In this document: one piece after another, positions 8,807 to 16,366 of the stretch
Layout of the letters: every line of letters starts with the position of its first letter
Position numbering within the stretch: position 1 is the stretch's first letter
Assembly: GCF_000025865.1 (NCBI RefSeq)
Contig: NC_014002.1
Coordinates: 744,001-808,000 of the forward strand
DNA from: Methanohalophilus mahii DSM 5219
Lineage (GTDB): Archaea; Halobacteriota; Methanosarcinia; Methanosarcinales; Methanosarcinaceae
Length of the DNA: 64,000 nt
Direction of reading: 5' to 3'
Position numbers and translations under genes: made by a program
The notes under the pieces: model-generated
What the model was told of the DNA's origin: nothing
Seen by the model: the letters and a program-made list of their open reading frames with translations, nothing else
Database searches by the model: none

Positions 8807-9481
8807 TATTGCTAATTCTTTGTTTCTGTACTTGATTAACAGTAGGACAGAGTATCGTAACATTTCAAGGCTCTTTGTATAACATTTAGACTTTCTTCTC
8901 AACCTTGCCAGAAAATGCCTAAATATACTGTTATATCCTTCTACGGTATATGTTTCAGCTTTGGATCGAGTATGAATCGCCTCTGGAAGAAACTCTGCAT
9001 ATGCTTTCCAGTGATCTGTCATGACTTCTTTTATTTCACTATCCCTTAATTTATCCCAGAGTTGTATCCCAGTTTCCGTGCCTCTGTTACCAAAAGAACA
9101 GTTGATTGAACCTTTTCCCAATTCTATCAATAGCAATCCAGATCCAGCAATATTTTTTTTGTTACCAATATAAGTGTGCATCTCATCCATTTCAACAATC
9201 TTTATCTCATTTTCGCTTTTTAGGTCTTCTAATTCCTGGCCGAATTTTTTAATCCAATTATACACAGAAACATGGCTTACTCCCAAAAATCTCCCGATGG
9301 AACGAAAACCTAATCCTTCAAGATAGAGTTGTAAAGCCTGCCTTTTTACAGAAGCGGAACTAGCAGTTGATTTTATCTCAACAGTATAATTATATCCGCA
9401 ATCGTGACATTTGTAACGTTGACGCCCATCTACTTTACCATTCTTTTTGTGATTGGAACTCTTACATTTAGGACAGTTCAT
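8798..9481 (-). CDS. IS1-family transposase, single-frame archaeal type
   Basis: 227 residues. The N-terminus has a zinc-ribbon (CPKCKSS and YKCHDCGYN) followed by a helix-turn-helix region (GLGFRSIGRFLGVSHVSVYNWIKK). The C-terminal half is the IS1 DDE-type catalytic domain, beginning near EMDEMHTYI and continuing through VMTDHWKAYAEFLP. Bacterial IS1 makes its transposase by a frameshift between insA and insB. Here both parts lie in one frame, as in other archaeal members. The gene appears intact and therefore potentially active. Confidence 0.9.
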   Translation of the reverse strand: MNCPKCKSSNHKKNGKVDGRQRYKCHDCGYNYTVEIKSTASSASVKRQALQLYLEGLGFRSIGRFLGVSHVSVYNWIKKFGQELEDLKSENEIKIVEMDEMHTYIGNKKNIAGSGLLLIELGKGSINCSFGNRGTETGIQLWDKLRDSEIKEVMTDHWKAYAEFLPEAIHTRSKAETYTVEGYNSIFRHFLARLRRKSKCYTKSLEMLRYSVLLLIKYRNKELAIFN

Positions 9482-9515
9482 ATAGGTACATAGATGCTCA
9501 ACCTATATAACTATG

Positions 9516-9531
9516 TTTAATTAACAAAGCC
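9516..9531. repeat. Right terminal inverted repeat of the IS1-family element
   Basis: TTTAATTAACAAAGCC. It is followed at 9532-9539 by the second copy of the 8-bp target duplication. Confidence 0.88.
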
Positions 9532-9573
9532 AAATATAAAAGGATGTAGTCAGGATGTGTCCTTTGAATTTTT

Positions 9574-10359
9574 TCATTTTTTAAGTATATCATTCTTTAT
9601 TGAATAATAATTCTCATCAGTAATTTTCGTAGAACCTGTAAAGTTACGTTTTTTGAAATCAAAGAGAGTGGCGAATTCTTCAACCGTGTCTTCGAAATCC
9701 TTTTCATAGCGCAAACCTGTGTCAACTTTTCCTACATTTTTATATCCGGAATAGTCAAAAACAGTTTTAGTCATTTCAATATTGTTGGGGTCAGGAGTAA
9801 GTCTTGCAAGGACGAGCATTTCCCTCCAGTTAGATGCCTGCATTGGTGTGAGGAAGTAGGTACCTTCTCCTCTCTCATCTCCCTGCATTGCTTCCATGTA
9901 GGATTCCCTGCTGCCAAATGAGGCACAGATACAGTCATCTACTACATTTCCGTAAGAATCCTTGAGAATTCGTACTGGAATATTGAGGTGGGCAAAATCT
10001 TCTTCGAGTGAACCAAGAACATTGCCACACAGACCGTAAAAAACAAGGATACCATCAAAGTATTCCCCGTTTTCCTCAATAGTCCTGTATACTTTATCTT
10101 TGAGAAGTGAAGGATCCGCATCCAGTGCAAATTCCAGAAGATGCAATACAACAATGAAATCTTCCTTTTTGCCTGTATATCTATCAATATTTTCCGGTGA
10201 TAATTTATCGTATTTGATGGAAAGTTCATTTAGTTTTTTTTCGATACCTTCTGTATTTTCGTTTTCAACAATAAGAAGGCTGATATTCTCTTCTTCCTCA
10301 AATATGTGTACCAGTTCATCCTCAAACATACGACAGGAAATAATGTATAGTGCTGGCAT
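9574..10359 (-). CDS. DUF1638 protein partnered with a corrinoid protein
   Basis: 261 residues, soluble. It matches DUF1638, a family of unknown function common in methylotrophic methanogens near corrinoid proteins and methyltransferases. Visible features are an N-terminal ALYIISCRMFEDEL, a central GILVFYGLCGNVLGSL stretch with a conserved-looking cysteine, and CICASFGSRESYMEAM. GGGTGA precedes the ATG at 10359. Only 15 bases separate it from the upstream corrinoid gene, so they form an operon. A role in corrinoid handling or in methyl transfer is inference from that pairing. Confidence 0.75.
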   Translation of the reverse strand: MPALYIISCRMFEDELVHIFEEEENISLLIVENENTEGIEKKLNELSIKYDKLSPENIDRYTGKKEDFIVVLHLLEFALDADPSLLKDKVYRTIEENGEYFDGILVFYGLCGNVLGSLEEDFAHLNIPVRILKDSYGNVVDDCICASFGSRESYMEAMQGDERGEGTYFLTPMQASNWREMLVLARLTPDPNNIEMTKTVFDYSGYKNVGKVDTGLRYEKDFEDTVEEFATLFDFKKRNFTGSTKITDENYYSIKNDILKK

Positions 10360-10374
10360 GGTTTCACCCTCTAT

Positions 10375-11031
10375 TCAATCTTTCTGTTTTATAAAATTCT
10401 CAGCAGTTTCCACGGCTTCTGATGCAGTCCTTACATATGCATCCGCCCCGATGCTGTCAGCGTATTCCTGTGTTACCGGAGCACCGCTGACCATTATTTT
10501 TACATTTTCTCTGTATCCCCTTTCTCTTAACAGATCGACGATTTCCTTGAGGTTATTCATTGTGATGCTTGTCATTGAGGACACTGCAAGTATGTCGGCT
10601 TTATTCTTAATTGTAGCATCAACAATTTCTGATGTATGCAAATCCCTGCCCAGGTCAATTACCCTGAAACCTGTGATCTGCAGCCTGCATGAAGCAATAT
10701 TTTTTCCCAGGTCATGTGTATCGTTTTTTACAGTTCCTATAACTACAGTTCCCCTGTTTTTGAAAGCAATGCCTTCGTTGGCCAATTTTTCAGTGATGAG
10801 CTTGTTGGATTTTTGAAGAATGATGGTTGAATTCATTAAATTGGCAAGGTAACATTCCTCTTCTTCAAATCTTCTGGCAACCTCCTCCTGCGCTTCAATA
10901 AGTTTGAATAGGAGTTGTTTTTCCTCATAGCCTTTTTCAAACCATTTATCGATAGACCTGTATACTTCTTTTTCATTGGTTTCTATAAAATATTTGTATA
11001 GTTCTCCGAGAATTTCTTCTTTTGATGTCAT
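10375..11031 (-). CDS. Corrinoid (methyl-carrier) protein of the MtmC/MtbC/MttC type
   Basis: 218 residues, the normal size of methylamine corrinoid proteins. A helical N-terminal cap (about 1-90) precedes a B12-binding Rossmann domain. The base-off/His-on motif D104-T-H106-D107-L-G109 is present, followed by AVSSMTSITMN (149-159) and GAPVTQEYADSIGADAY (183-199). Such proteins carry a methyl group from a substrate-specific methyltransferase to an MtbA-type CoM methyltransferase. No methyltransferase gene or pyrrolysine codon context is visible next door, so the substrate is unknown. AAGGGAGAT lies just before the ATG. The DUF1638 gene follows 15 bases downstream. Confidence 0.88.
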   Translation of the reverse strand: MTSKEEILGELYKYFIETNEKEVYRSIDKWFEKGYEEKQLLFKLIEAQEEVARRFEEEECYLANLMNSTIILQKSNKLITEKLANEGIAFKNRGTVVIGTVKNDTHDLGKNIASCRLQITGFRVIDLGRDLHTSEIVDATIKNKADILAVSSMTSITMNNLKEIVDLLRERGYRENVKIMVSGAPVTQEYADSIGADAYVRTASEAVETAENFIKQKD

Positions 11032-11218
11032 ACATCTCCCTTACATAACAAATGTCATTGTGACATATAACGCTGTTTACATGTTGTGCAAAAGTACTGT
11101 ATGTTTTTACATAGTCAGAAAACCCGGATATGGATATTTCTCTTTATTCCTGTGTTTTAAATCTAAAATTATCAATACAGCTTTAAATTAAATAACAAGA
11201 AAAAAAAGTATATTGTGA

Positions 11219-11292
11219 TGGGCCCGCTGAGATTCGAACTCAGGATCCTCGCCGTGTAAAGGCGATGTCATGACCGGCTAGACCACGGGCCC
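11219..11292 (-). tRNA. tRNA-Val (anticodon UAC)
   Basis: The 74-base cloverleaf pairs GGGCCCG with CGGGCCC and has an anticodon loop TTTACAC and T-arm GTTCGAATC. The CCA is not encoded. It matches the tRNA-Val(GAC) gene at 21406 at 70 of 74 positions and lies in the opposite orientation. Confidence 0.95.
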
Positions 11293-11327
11293 CTGCCTGC
11301 GTTTGCATCCCCTAGATGTTACAAGTT

Positions 11328-11335
11328 GTATATAG
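11328..11335 (-). promoter_or_regulatory. TATA box of tRNA-Val(UAC)
   Basis: CTATATAC on the minus strand, about 36-43 bases before the mature 5' end, is the usual archaeal tRNA promoter spacing. Confidence 0.55.
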
Positions 11336-11393
11336 CATTTTTGATGCAGGGAATGACATTCTTTTTATAATAGTAACAGTTGATTAGGTTTTG

Positions 11394-12011
11394 ATGGATT
11401 CAGACCCTGAAGATTATGAATATGAAGAAGATATCGAAGCCTATTATCTCGGGGATTATGCAAGTATCGGTTCGATTGTCAGGGAAGTTCTCCCCTTTGA
11501 GCTTCTTGCTACTTTAGGAGGTGTTGTTGCAGGCCTTATTCTTTCCGGTATGACAGAAGAACTTCAGGTAATTCCCGGTCTGTTAGTGATAACTCCGGCA
11601 GTGCTTGGAATGAGGGGTAACATTTCCTCTACTCTGGGGTCCCGTCTGGGTAGTGCAATACATATGGGTCTGATTACAAAAATCGAGCGCAATCCCGAAT
11701 TGCTCAACAATATTGGGGGTTCTCTTTTACTCAGTTTGTTACTCTCTTTTGTACTGGGCTTGCTGGGTCATCTTATGACAATTGCCCTGGGTCTGGAAAG
11801 TGCAGGTGCCTTAACCCTTACATTAATAGCCGTGATGGCAGGTCTGTCTTCAGGTTTAATTCTCTCTGTAATAGCAACGTTTTTTGCTATAGGTATGTTC
11901 AGGTTCGGATTTGACCCGGATAATGTTGTCACGCCCTCTATAGCAACTCTCGGCGACATCGTATCCATGTTCATGCTGTTTCTTTCCGCAAAGGTGGTGT
12001 TGGCAATATGA
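11394..12011 (+). CDS. MgtE/SLC41-type half transporter, first of a pair
   Basis: 205 residues from the ATG at 11394. An acidic N-terminus (DPEDYEYEEDIEAYY) precedes about five membrane segments. The family motif is seen in ITPAVLGMRGNISSTLGSRLGSAIHMG, a form of the GN..S..SRL....H.G pattern that lines the Mg2+ pore of MgtE and SLC41 proteins. A second acidic site, FGFDPDNVVTPSIATLGD, lies near the end. The protein has no CBS or N domain, unlike bacterial MgtE, and is about half the size of a full SLC41 protein. It overlaps the next gene by four bases (ATGA), so the two products probably assemble. The exact divalent cation is unknown. Confidence 0.82.
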   Translation: MDSDPEDYEYEEDIEAYYLGDYASIGSIVREVLPFELLATLGGVVAGLILSGMTEELQVIPGLLVITPAVLGMRGNISSTLGSRLGSAIHMGLITKIERNPELLNNIGGSLLLSLLLSFVLGLLGHLMTIALGLESAGALTLTLIAVMAGLSSGLILSVIATFFAIGMFRFGFDPDNVVTPSIATLGDIVSMFMLFLSAKVVLAI

Positions 12012-12568
12012 GCTATTACACCATTGGAAGTATAGTGAAAAGCAGTGCTCCTATTCTTTTCCTTACTTCTTTCATCGGCCTATTTGCAGGTCAGATCATG
12101 AACTCGAATCTGGATAGTTTGATCTCAAATCCTATCCTTTTACTCCTGATACCCGCATTAATTAAAATAGGAGGAGATACCGGCAGCATGCTTGGAGCAA
12201 GGCTTGCTTCAGCTTTTCATATGGGTCTTGGTACCACACGTATCCATAAGAATCCTGTTGTACGCAATAGCCTTATAGCCGCTTTTATTGTAGGTATTGT
12301 AGCTTCCTGTTTCCTGAGTGTAGTGGTATGGATTGTGGGAATGATTGTTTACAATGGTATAGAGTTTACAACCCTCTTCACCATCTCGGTACTGGCATGC
12401 CTGATAGAACTGGTCATCGTATATACAGTAACAGTAGTTGTGGCAGTTGCATCTCACAAATTCGGGCTTGATCCGGATGATACCGTTATTCCTATAATTG
12501 CAACTATCGGTGATGTTGTAGGTATCTCTGCTATATTTGGAGTTATAGCATTGTTGAAGTTTTTCTGA
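12008..12568 (+). CDS. MgtE/SLC41-type half transporter, second of a pair
   Basis: 186 residues with about five membrane helices. Motifs parallel its neighbour: IPALIKIGGDTGSMLGARLASAFHMG and FGLDPDDTVIPIIATIGDVVG. The two genes look like products of an internal duplication, kept as separate chains instead of the fused repeats of SLC41. The start overlaps the upstream stop. A heterodimeric Mg2+ (or other divalent cation) channel or exporter is the best inference. The PhoU-RCK_C gene follows after 63 bases and may encode its regulator. Confidence 0.82.
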   Translation: MSYYTIGSIVKSSAPILFLTSFIGLFAGQIMNSNLDSLISNPILLLLIPALIKIGGDTGSMLGARLASAFHMGLGTTRIHKNPVVRNSLIAAFIVGIVASCFLSVVVWIVGMIVYNGIEFTTLFTISVLACLIELVIVYTVTVVVAVASHKFGLDPDDTVIPIIATIGDVVGISAIFGVIALLKFF

Positions 12569-12585
12569 ATTAATAATGATTATGC

Positions 12586-12595
12586 TTTTATATTC
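12586..12595 (+). promoter_or_regulatory. Probable TATA box before the PhoU-RCK_C gene
   Basis: The CTTTTATATT stretch is placed about 40 bases before the ATG at 12632. It would allow this gene to be transcribed apart from the mgtE pair. Confidence 0.4.
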
Positions 12596-12631
12596 GCGAA
12601 TTAGTTTAAGTTAACAAAGGTAGAATGAACC

Positions 12632-13834
12632 ATGTGTCCCAAGGAGATCAAATACAGCCCTACTAATCTCAAAGACCTTCTTATTCAAATGAAAGACACG
12701 TCAGAACTGATGGTAGATCTTGCTTACTCTGCTATGGTTTATGACGATGAGGATATTGCTGAGGAAGTCCTCCGTTTAGAAGAGAGGATGGATACTTACT
12801 ATTATCACATGAACATGGCTGCAATGTTGAGCACCCGTCGTGTTGAGGAAGCCGAAGAAATGACAGGTGTGCTTCAGGTAGCTTCATCTTCTGAAAAAAT
12901 TGCAAATGCAGCTGCTGATATCGCCCAAATAGTCCTTATGCAGATGGGTATTCCACTGGAACTAAAAATGGCACTCAGAGAAGCTGAAGAAACCATTCTA
13001 AGGGTGACAGTAAGCGATGATTCCTGCATGAGCGGCTATACACTGGGTGACCTTGAACTGGATACAGAAACCGGGATGTGGCTTATTGCTATCAGACGTC
13101 AGAATGATTGGATATATGATCCGGATCATTCAACCCGCATACGTTCCGGGGATGTCCTGTTTGCACGAGGACATGATGAAGGGGTCCCACTTCTGATCAA
13201 ATTAGCCACCAACAAAGAGTATGTTTTAAAGGATAATTCACACGAGAGGATATTAAGGGACCTGGAAAAGGCTGTGGACATCATCGTAGATATGAAAAAC
13301 ATGGCTGAAATGTCTGTAGGACTTGCTTATTTTGCAATACTCTACGACAATAATGACATAGCAGAAGAGGTACGGGCCATCGAGTCTGAGATGGATGTAA
13401 TGAAATATGATCTTCAGCACTGGGTACTTGAAACCGCAAAACACGTCTCAGATGTTGACGAACTCAAAGGTCTATTACATCTTGCCAATGCTTCTGAAGC
13501 CATCTCTGATGCTGCGTATGGTATTGCTGATACGGTTCTAAGGGATATAGAATTGCACCCCATAATCACTCTTGCTGTCAGGGGTTCGGACGAAGTTATT
13601 ACAAGGGTTGTAGTGGAAGACTGTTCTCCGATTGTAGGTGATACTCTCGGAGAACTGCAGCTTGCCACGGAGACAGGAGTCCACATAATGGCTGTAAAAA
13701 GAGCCGGAAGGTGGCTTTACAGTCCAAGTGCCCGCACCCGTGTTGAGGGTGGGGACATTCTTATAGGAAGAGGTTCCCGCACCGGAGAAGAAGCTCTGCT
13801 TGAAATGTGTGCTTGTCCGGTGAGAGAGGACTGA
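12632..13834 (+). CDS. Tandem PhoU-RCK_C (TrkA_C) regulatory protein
   Basis: 400 residues made of two copies of the same module: PhoU-like helical domain (about 10-105), RCK_C domain (about 115-192), PhoU-like (about 207-305), RCK_C (about 315-392). The repeats are plain from paired stretches such as LMVDLAYSAMVYDDEDIAEEV and MSVGLAYFAILYDNNDIAEEV, and GYTLGDLELDTETGM and GDTLGELQLATETGV. RCK_C domains bind small ligands (c-di-AMP in several K+ systems) and gate transport proteins. There are no membrane helices, so it should be a cytoplasmic partner. Adjacency points to the two MgtE-type proteins as targets. The ligand is not predictable here. Confidence 0.85.
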   Translation: MCPKEIKYSPTNLKDLLIQMKDTSELMVDLAYSAMVYDDEDIAEEVLRLEERMDTYYYHMNMAAMLSTRRVEEAEEMTGVLQVASSSEKIANAAADIAQIVLMQMGIPLELKMALREAEETILRVTVSDDSCMSGYTLGDLELDTETGMWLIAIRRQNDWIYDPDHSTRIRSGDVLFARGHDEGVPLLIKLATNKEYVLKDNSHERILRDLEKAVDIIVDMKNMAEMSVGLAYFAILYDNNDIAEEVRAIESEMDVMKYDLQHWVLETAKHVSDVDELKGLLHLANASEAISDAAYGIADTVLRDIELHPIITLAVRGSDEVITRVVVEDCSPIVGDTLGELQLATETGVHIMAVKRAGRWLYSPSARTRVEGGDILIGRGSRTGEEALLEMCACPVRED

Positions 13835-13835
13835 G

Positions 13836-14075
13836 TTATTTTGGCTGGTGTTTTTGCATTTCCCTTTTTGCCAACATGTTGGAGCCGAACGTGTACAGAA
13901 GGATTACAATTCCCAGCCATATAAAATTCTCACCGAGATCAGACCTGCCCACATACTTTAGTATAAGTCCTGTACCCAGGATAAACATGTTTGCCAGGCC
14001 AATTTTCTTGTTTCTTTTAACGGTACTTTGATACATCTGCTTGTGTACAAGATATTCTTTTTTCTCATCCTTCAT
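13836..14075 (-). CDS. Small two-helix membrane protein, unknown
   Basis: 79 residues. A highly charged N-terminus (MKDEKKEYLVHKQMYQSTVK) is followed by two hydrophobic segments (about 26-42 and 50-66) and a basic tail (AKREMQKHQPK). I do not recognise a family. It starts 15 bases after the sua5 gene, on the same strand, so it is probably cotranscribed with it. The stop is one base from the end of the PhoU-RCK_C gene. Confidence 0.6.
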   Translation of the reverse strand: MKDEKKEYLVHKQMYQSTVKRNKKIGLANMFILGTGLILKYVGRSDLGENFIWLGIVILLYTFGSNMLAKREMQKHQPK

Positions 14076-14090
14076 AGGTGTTCACATCCA

Positions 14091-15158
14091 TTATGTAGTT
14101 ATAATCATATCAGCTGCTTTTTGCAGCCTCTCAAGGACTGCAGCTCCAATTCCTTTTTCAGTAAAGGAACCGTCTACAATTATCAAATCCATACCTTTTG
14201 AGTCCATCTCTCTTAATCCTGCAAAAATACGTTTTGCTGCCTCTCTGGGTTTGGTTCCCTGGCCTATAGATAATTTCTTTTCCAACGGGAATTCTTTTTG
14301 GATTTCTACTGTAAGTAACAATCCTGCCTTTTTCTGGTCATCATTGGTTTTTCCAATAATGTCTGCAATTTTTGCAGCTACATCTTTTGCTTTTCCCTGC
14401 ACAAGTATAACTCTTGCAGAAGGGGAGTAATGGGTATATTTCATGCCGGGTGAAAGAGGTTTTTCCATATTATCCTTTCTTGCATATCCAATACATACTT
14501 CTGTTTTTGTGCACTGCTGTATATCTTTGGCGGAGATTTTTCCCGGGCGTAATATCACCGGAACCTCTCTGCGTGCATCGACAACTGTGGATTCCACACC
14601 AATTTCTACTTCCCCCCCGTCCACAATTGCGTCTATTCGGCCTTGCAGGTCTTCCTCGACATGGGATGCAGTTGTAGGGCTGGGTCTGCCGGAAATGTTT
14701 GCGCTGGGGGCAGCAATCGGTTTGCAGGCTGCTTCGATAATCTTCCGGGCAATCTGGTTTGCAGGCATGCGGATTGCTACGGTTTCAAGTCTTCCTGTAG
14801 TTATATAAGGCACCCTATCTGTTTTTTCGAGAATTATTGTTAGGGGTCCTGGCCAGAAGCATTCTGCAAGTTTTTCAGCAAGGGGGGTGAAAGTGATCAC
14901 CAGCTGGTTGCATTGTTCCTGATTTGATACATGGACTATAAGGGGATTATCAGCAGGCCTTCCCTTTGCTTTAAATATCTGCTCTACAGCTTGTGGGTTA
15001 AGGGCATCGGCTCCCAGTCCATAAACTGTTTCTGTAGGGAATGCAACCGTTTTGCCTTCTCGCAACAGCTTTCCTGCTTTTTTGAATATATCTTCTGCTG
15101 TCTCTTCAGCAATCCTCATAATCTCTGTTTTTTTTTGCATATGGGGTACTTGATCCAT
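14091..15158 (-). CDS. sua5: Sua5: L-threonylcarbamoyladenylate synthase
   Basis: 355 residues, the long two-domain Sua5 form. The YrdC-like domain (about 15-210) has PTETVYGLGADA (41-52), KGRPADNPL (65-73) and the APSANISGRPSPT loop. It makes threonylcarbamoyl-AMP from threonine, bicarbonate and ATP for t6A37 modification of ANN-decoding tRNAs. After a linker, the Sua5 domain covers about 230-355. The ATG at 15158 is supported by AGGGA a few bases upstream. The gene stands between the small membrane protein and the mrp operon, on the same strand as both, with no functional link to either. Confidence 0.92.
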   Translation of the reverse strand: MDQVPHMQKKTEIMRIAEETAEDIFKKAGKLLREGKTVAFPTETVYGLGADALNPQAVEQIFKAKGRPADNPLIVHVSNQEQCNQLVITFTPLAEKLAECFWPGPLTIILEKTDRVPYITTGRLETVAIRMPANQIARKIIEAACKPIAAPSANISGRPSPTTASHVEEDLQGRIDAIVDGGEVEIGVESTVVDARREVPVILRPGKISAKDIQQCTKTEVCIGYARKDNMEKPLSPGMKYTHYSPSARVILVQGKAKDVAAKIADIIGKTNDDQKKAGLLLTVEIQKEFPLEKKLSIGQGTKPREAAKRIFAGLREMDSKGMDLIIVDGSFTEKGIGAAVLERLQKAADMIITT

Positions 15159-15201
15159 TTCTTCCCTATCTCAAGACAGACTAACCTTATATCTTTAACT
15201 T

Positions 15202-15609
15202 TCACATCTTCTCATTGTCATTTTCAATAGTCTCTTCCTGTTTAACCGGGCAGCTGGAATTTATTAGACAATAGGTTTTACCGTAGTCATCTACCGTTGA
15301 TTCTTCGCAAAGTCCAACTCCGTGCCGGTGAGCAGCCCGGCTGATCATGTGAGCTGCTACGGGAGCTGTTAACAGAAGGAAAAGACCAACTGTAATTGCT
15401 TTGATTCCCATGGGTCCGAACCCAAGTTTTACAACGATTCCCATCATTACTCCAAAGGCTCCCAGTGTTCCGATCTTGGTTGTTGCGTGAAGCCGGTTGT
15501 ATACATCAGGGAGCCGGTAAAGTCCCAGCATTCCCAGAAATACAAAGACCATCCCTGCGAAAAAAAAGAAATTGCTAAGAATATCCTGTATAAATGTTAT
15601 ATTGCTCAG
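15202..15609 (-). CDS. mrpG: Mrp Na+/H+ antiporter subunit G, non-ATG start
   Basis: The conserved core GLYRLPDVYNRLHATTKIGTLG identifies MrpG/MnhG, a small three-helix subunit. The first ATG, at 15552, would remove most of the first membrane helix. The frame stays open upstream and reads NITFIQDILSNFFFFAGM, as expected for that helix. I therefore start at CTG 15609 (ATT at 15612 is equally possible), where GGAG lies about eight bases upstream and the start overlaps the mrpF stop, as elsewhere in this operon. The long soluble tail with CEES and SSCPV is unusual. It is the last gene of mrpABCDEFG. Confidence 0.85.
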   Translation of the reverse strand: MSNITFIQDILSNFFFFAGMVFVFLGMLGLYRLPDVYNRLHATTKIGTLGAFGVMMGIVVKLGFGPMGIKAITVGLFLLLTAPVAAHMISRAAHRHGVGLCEESTVDDYGKTYCLINSSCPVKQEETIENDNEKM

Positions 15610-15875
15610 AATACCACTCCCTCATCCAGGTATTTTGCGATTGTGACTGTCCCTACGAATGCTATTATAGAAATTACAAGGGCGACATCCATGAAGAACA
15701 CAGATCCCTGCACAAAAGAATAAACACCCAGCATAACCACAATTACTGTTGCAAGGGAATCAACTGCGATCACTCTGTCCGGAATTGTGGGGCCTTTAAT
15801 TATCCGATAAATACAGGGAATTATTGATAATACCATAAATACAAGTGCTATGTCAAGAAGATTTACTGTATTCAT
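15606..15875 (-). CDS. mrpF: Mrp Na+/H+ antiporter subunit F
   Basis: 89 residues and three membrane helices. The MrpF pattern is RIIKGPTIPDRVIAVDSLAT, in which the Pro-Asp-Arg loop is conserved, followed by FFMDVALVISIIAFVGTVTIAKYL. It overlaps mrpE by four bases. MrpF is a core small subunit of the membrane antiporter complex. Confidence 0.92.
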   Translation of the reverse strand: MNTVNLLDIALVFMVLSIIPCIYRIIKGPTIPDRVIAVDSLATVIVVMLGVYSFVQGSVFFMDVALVISIIAFVGTVTIAKYLDEGVVF

Positions 15876-16366
15876 TCAAATGCCTCCAATACATATTCTT
15901 CAAGGTCATCCTTTATTGAATCGCGTATTTTTTTCACGTTGTCTATGTCCAGGCAATGCACATATAATGTGGACCTATCATCAGATACATCAATCGTAAG
16001 GGTCCCGGGAGTCAGACTGATAGTGTTTGAAATAGCTGTTATACCAACATCTGTTTTTGCTCTTATCGGAACTGCTATTATGCCGGGCTTTATGTTGATT
16101 TTTGGTTGGAGTACAGTTTTTGCTACTACTATACTTGCTTTTACAATATTGACCATGAGTATGGCAAAATAATGTATCTGTTTTGGAATACGTTTCAATG
16201 TTTCTGTATAAGATACTTCTTCCTTGAAATCGTATAGGTCTTTAAAAGCTTTGATCACAAAAGGTCCTATCAATGCACCAATGAGGAAATTACTCAGATT
16301 TACAACACCGTGAACAAAACACCACACAAAACCCAGTGCAATGGCATATAGCACATACCTTTTCAT
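15872..16366 (-). CDS. mrpE: Mrp Na+/H+ antiporter subunit E
   Basis: 164 residues. The N-terminal hydrophobic region (1-35) is followed by the typical YFAILMVNIVKASIVVAKTVL segment and a cytoplasmic domain with ISNTISLTPGTLTIDVSDD, the best conserved MrpE stretch. It overlaps mrpD and mrpF by four bases each. MrpE belongs to the peripheral part of the Mrp complex and is needed for assembly in bacteria. Confidence 0.92.
   Translation of the reverse strand: MKRYVLYAIALGFVWCFVHGVVNLSNFLIGALIGPFVIKAFKDLYDFKEEVSYTETLKRIPKQIHYFAILMVNIVKASIVVAKTVLQPKINIKPGIIAVPIRAKTDVGITAISNTISLTPGTLTIDVSDDRSTLYVHCLDIDNVKKIRDSIKDDLEEYVLEAFE

Larger units (their letters stand above)
8791..9531 (-). mobile_element. 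Complete IS1-family insertion sequence (741 bp)
   Basis: The element is bounded by 16-bp inverted repeats at 8791-8806 and 9516-9531 that match at 15 of 16 positions, with an exact 8-bp direct repeat outside. It carries one uninterrupted transposase gene, whose stop codon lies inside the left repeat. Intact ends, intact gene and perfect duplication indicate a recent insertion. It sits between the cytochrome gene and the DUF1638 gene and disrupts no visible reading frame, though it may separate or supply regulatory sequence. Confidence 0.9.
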
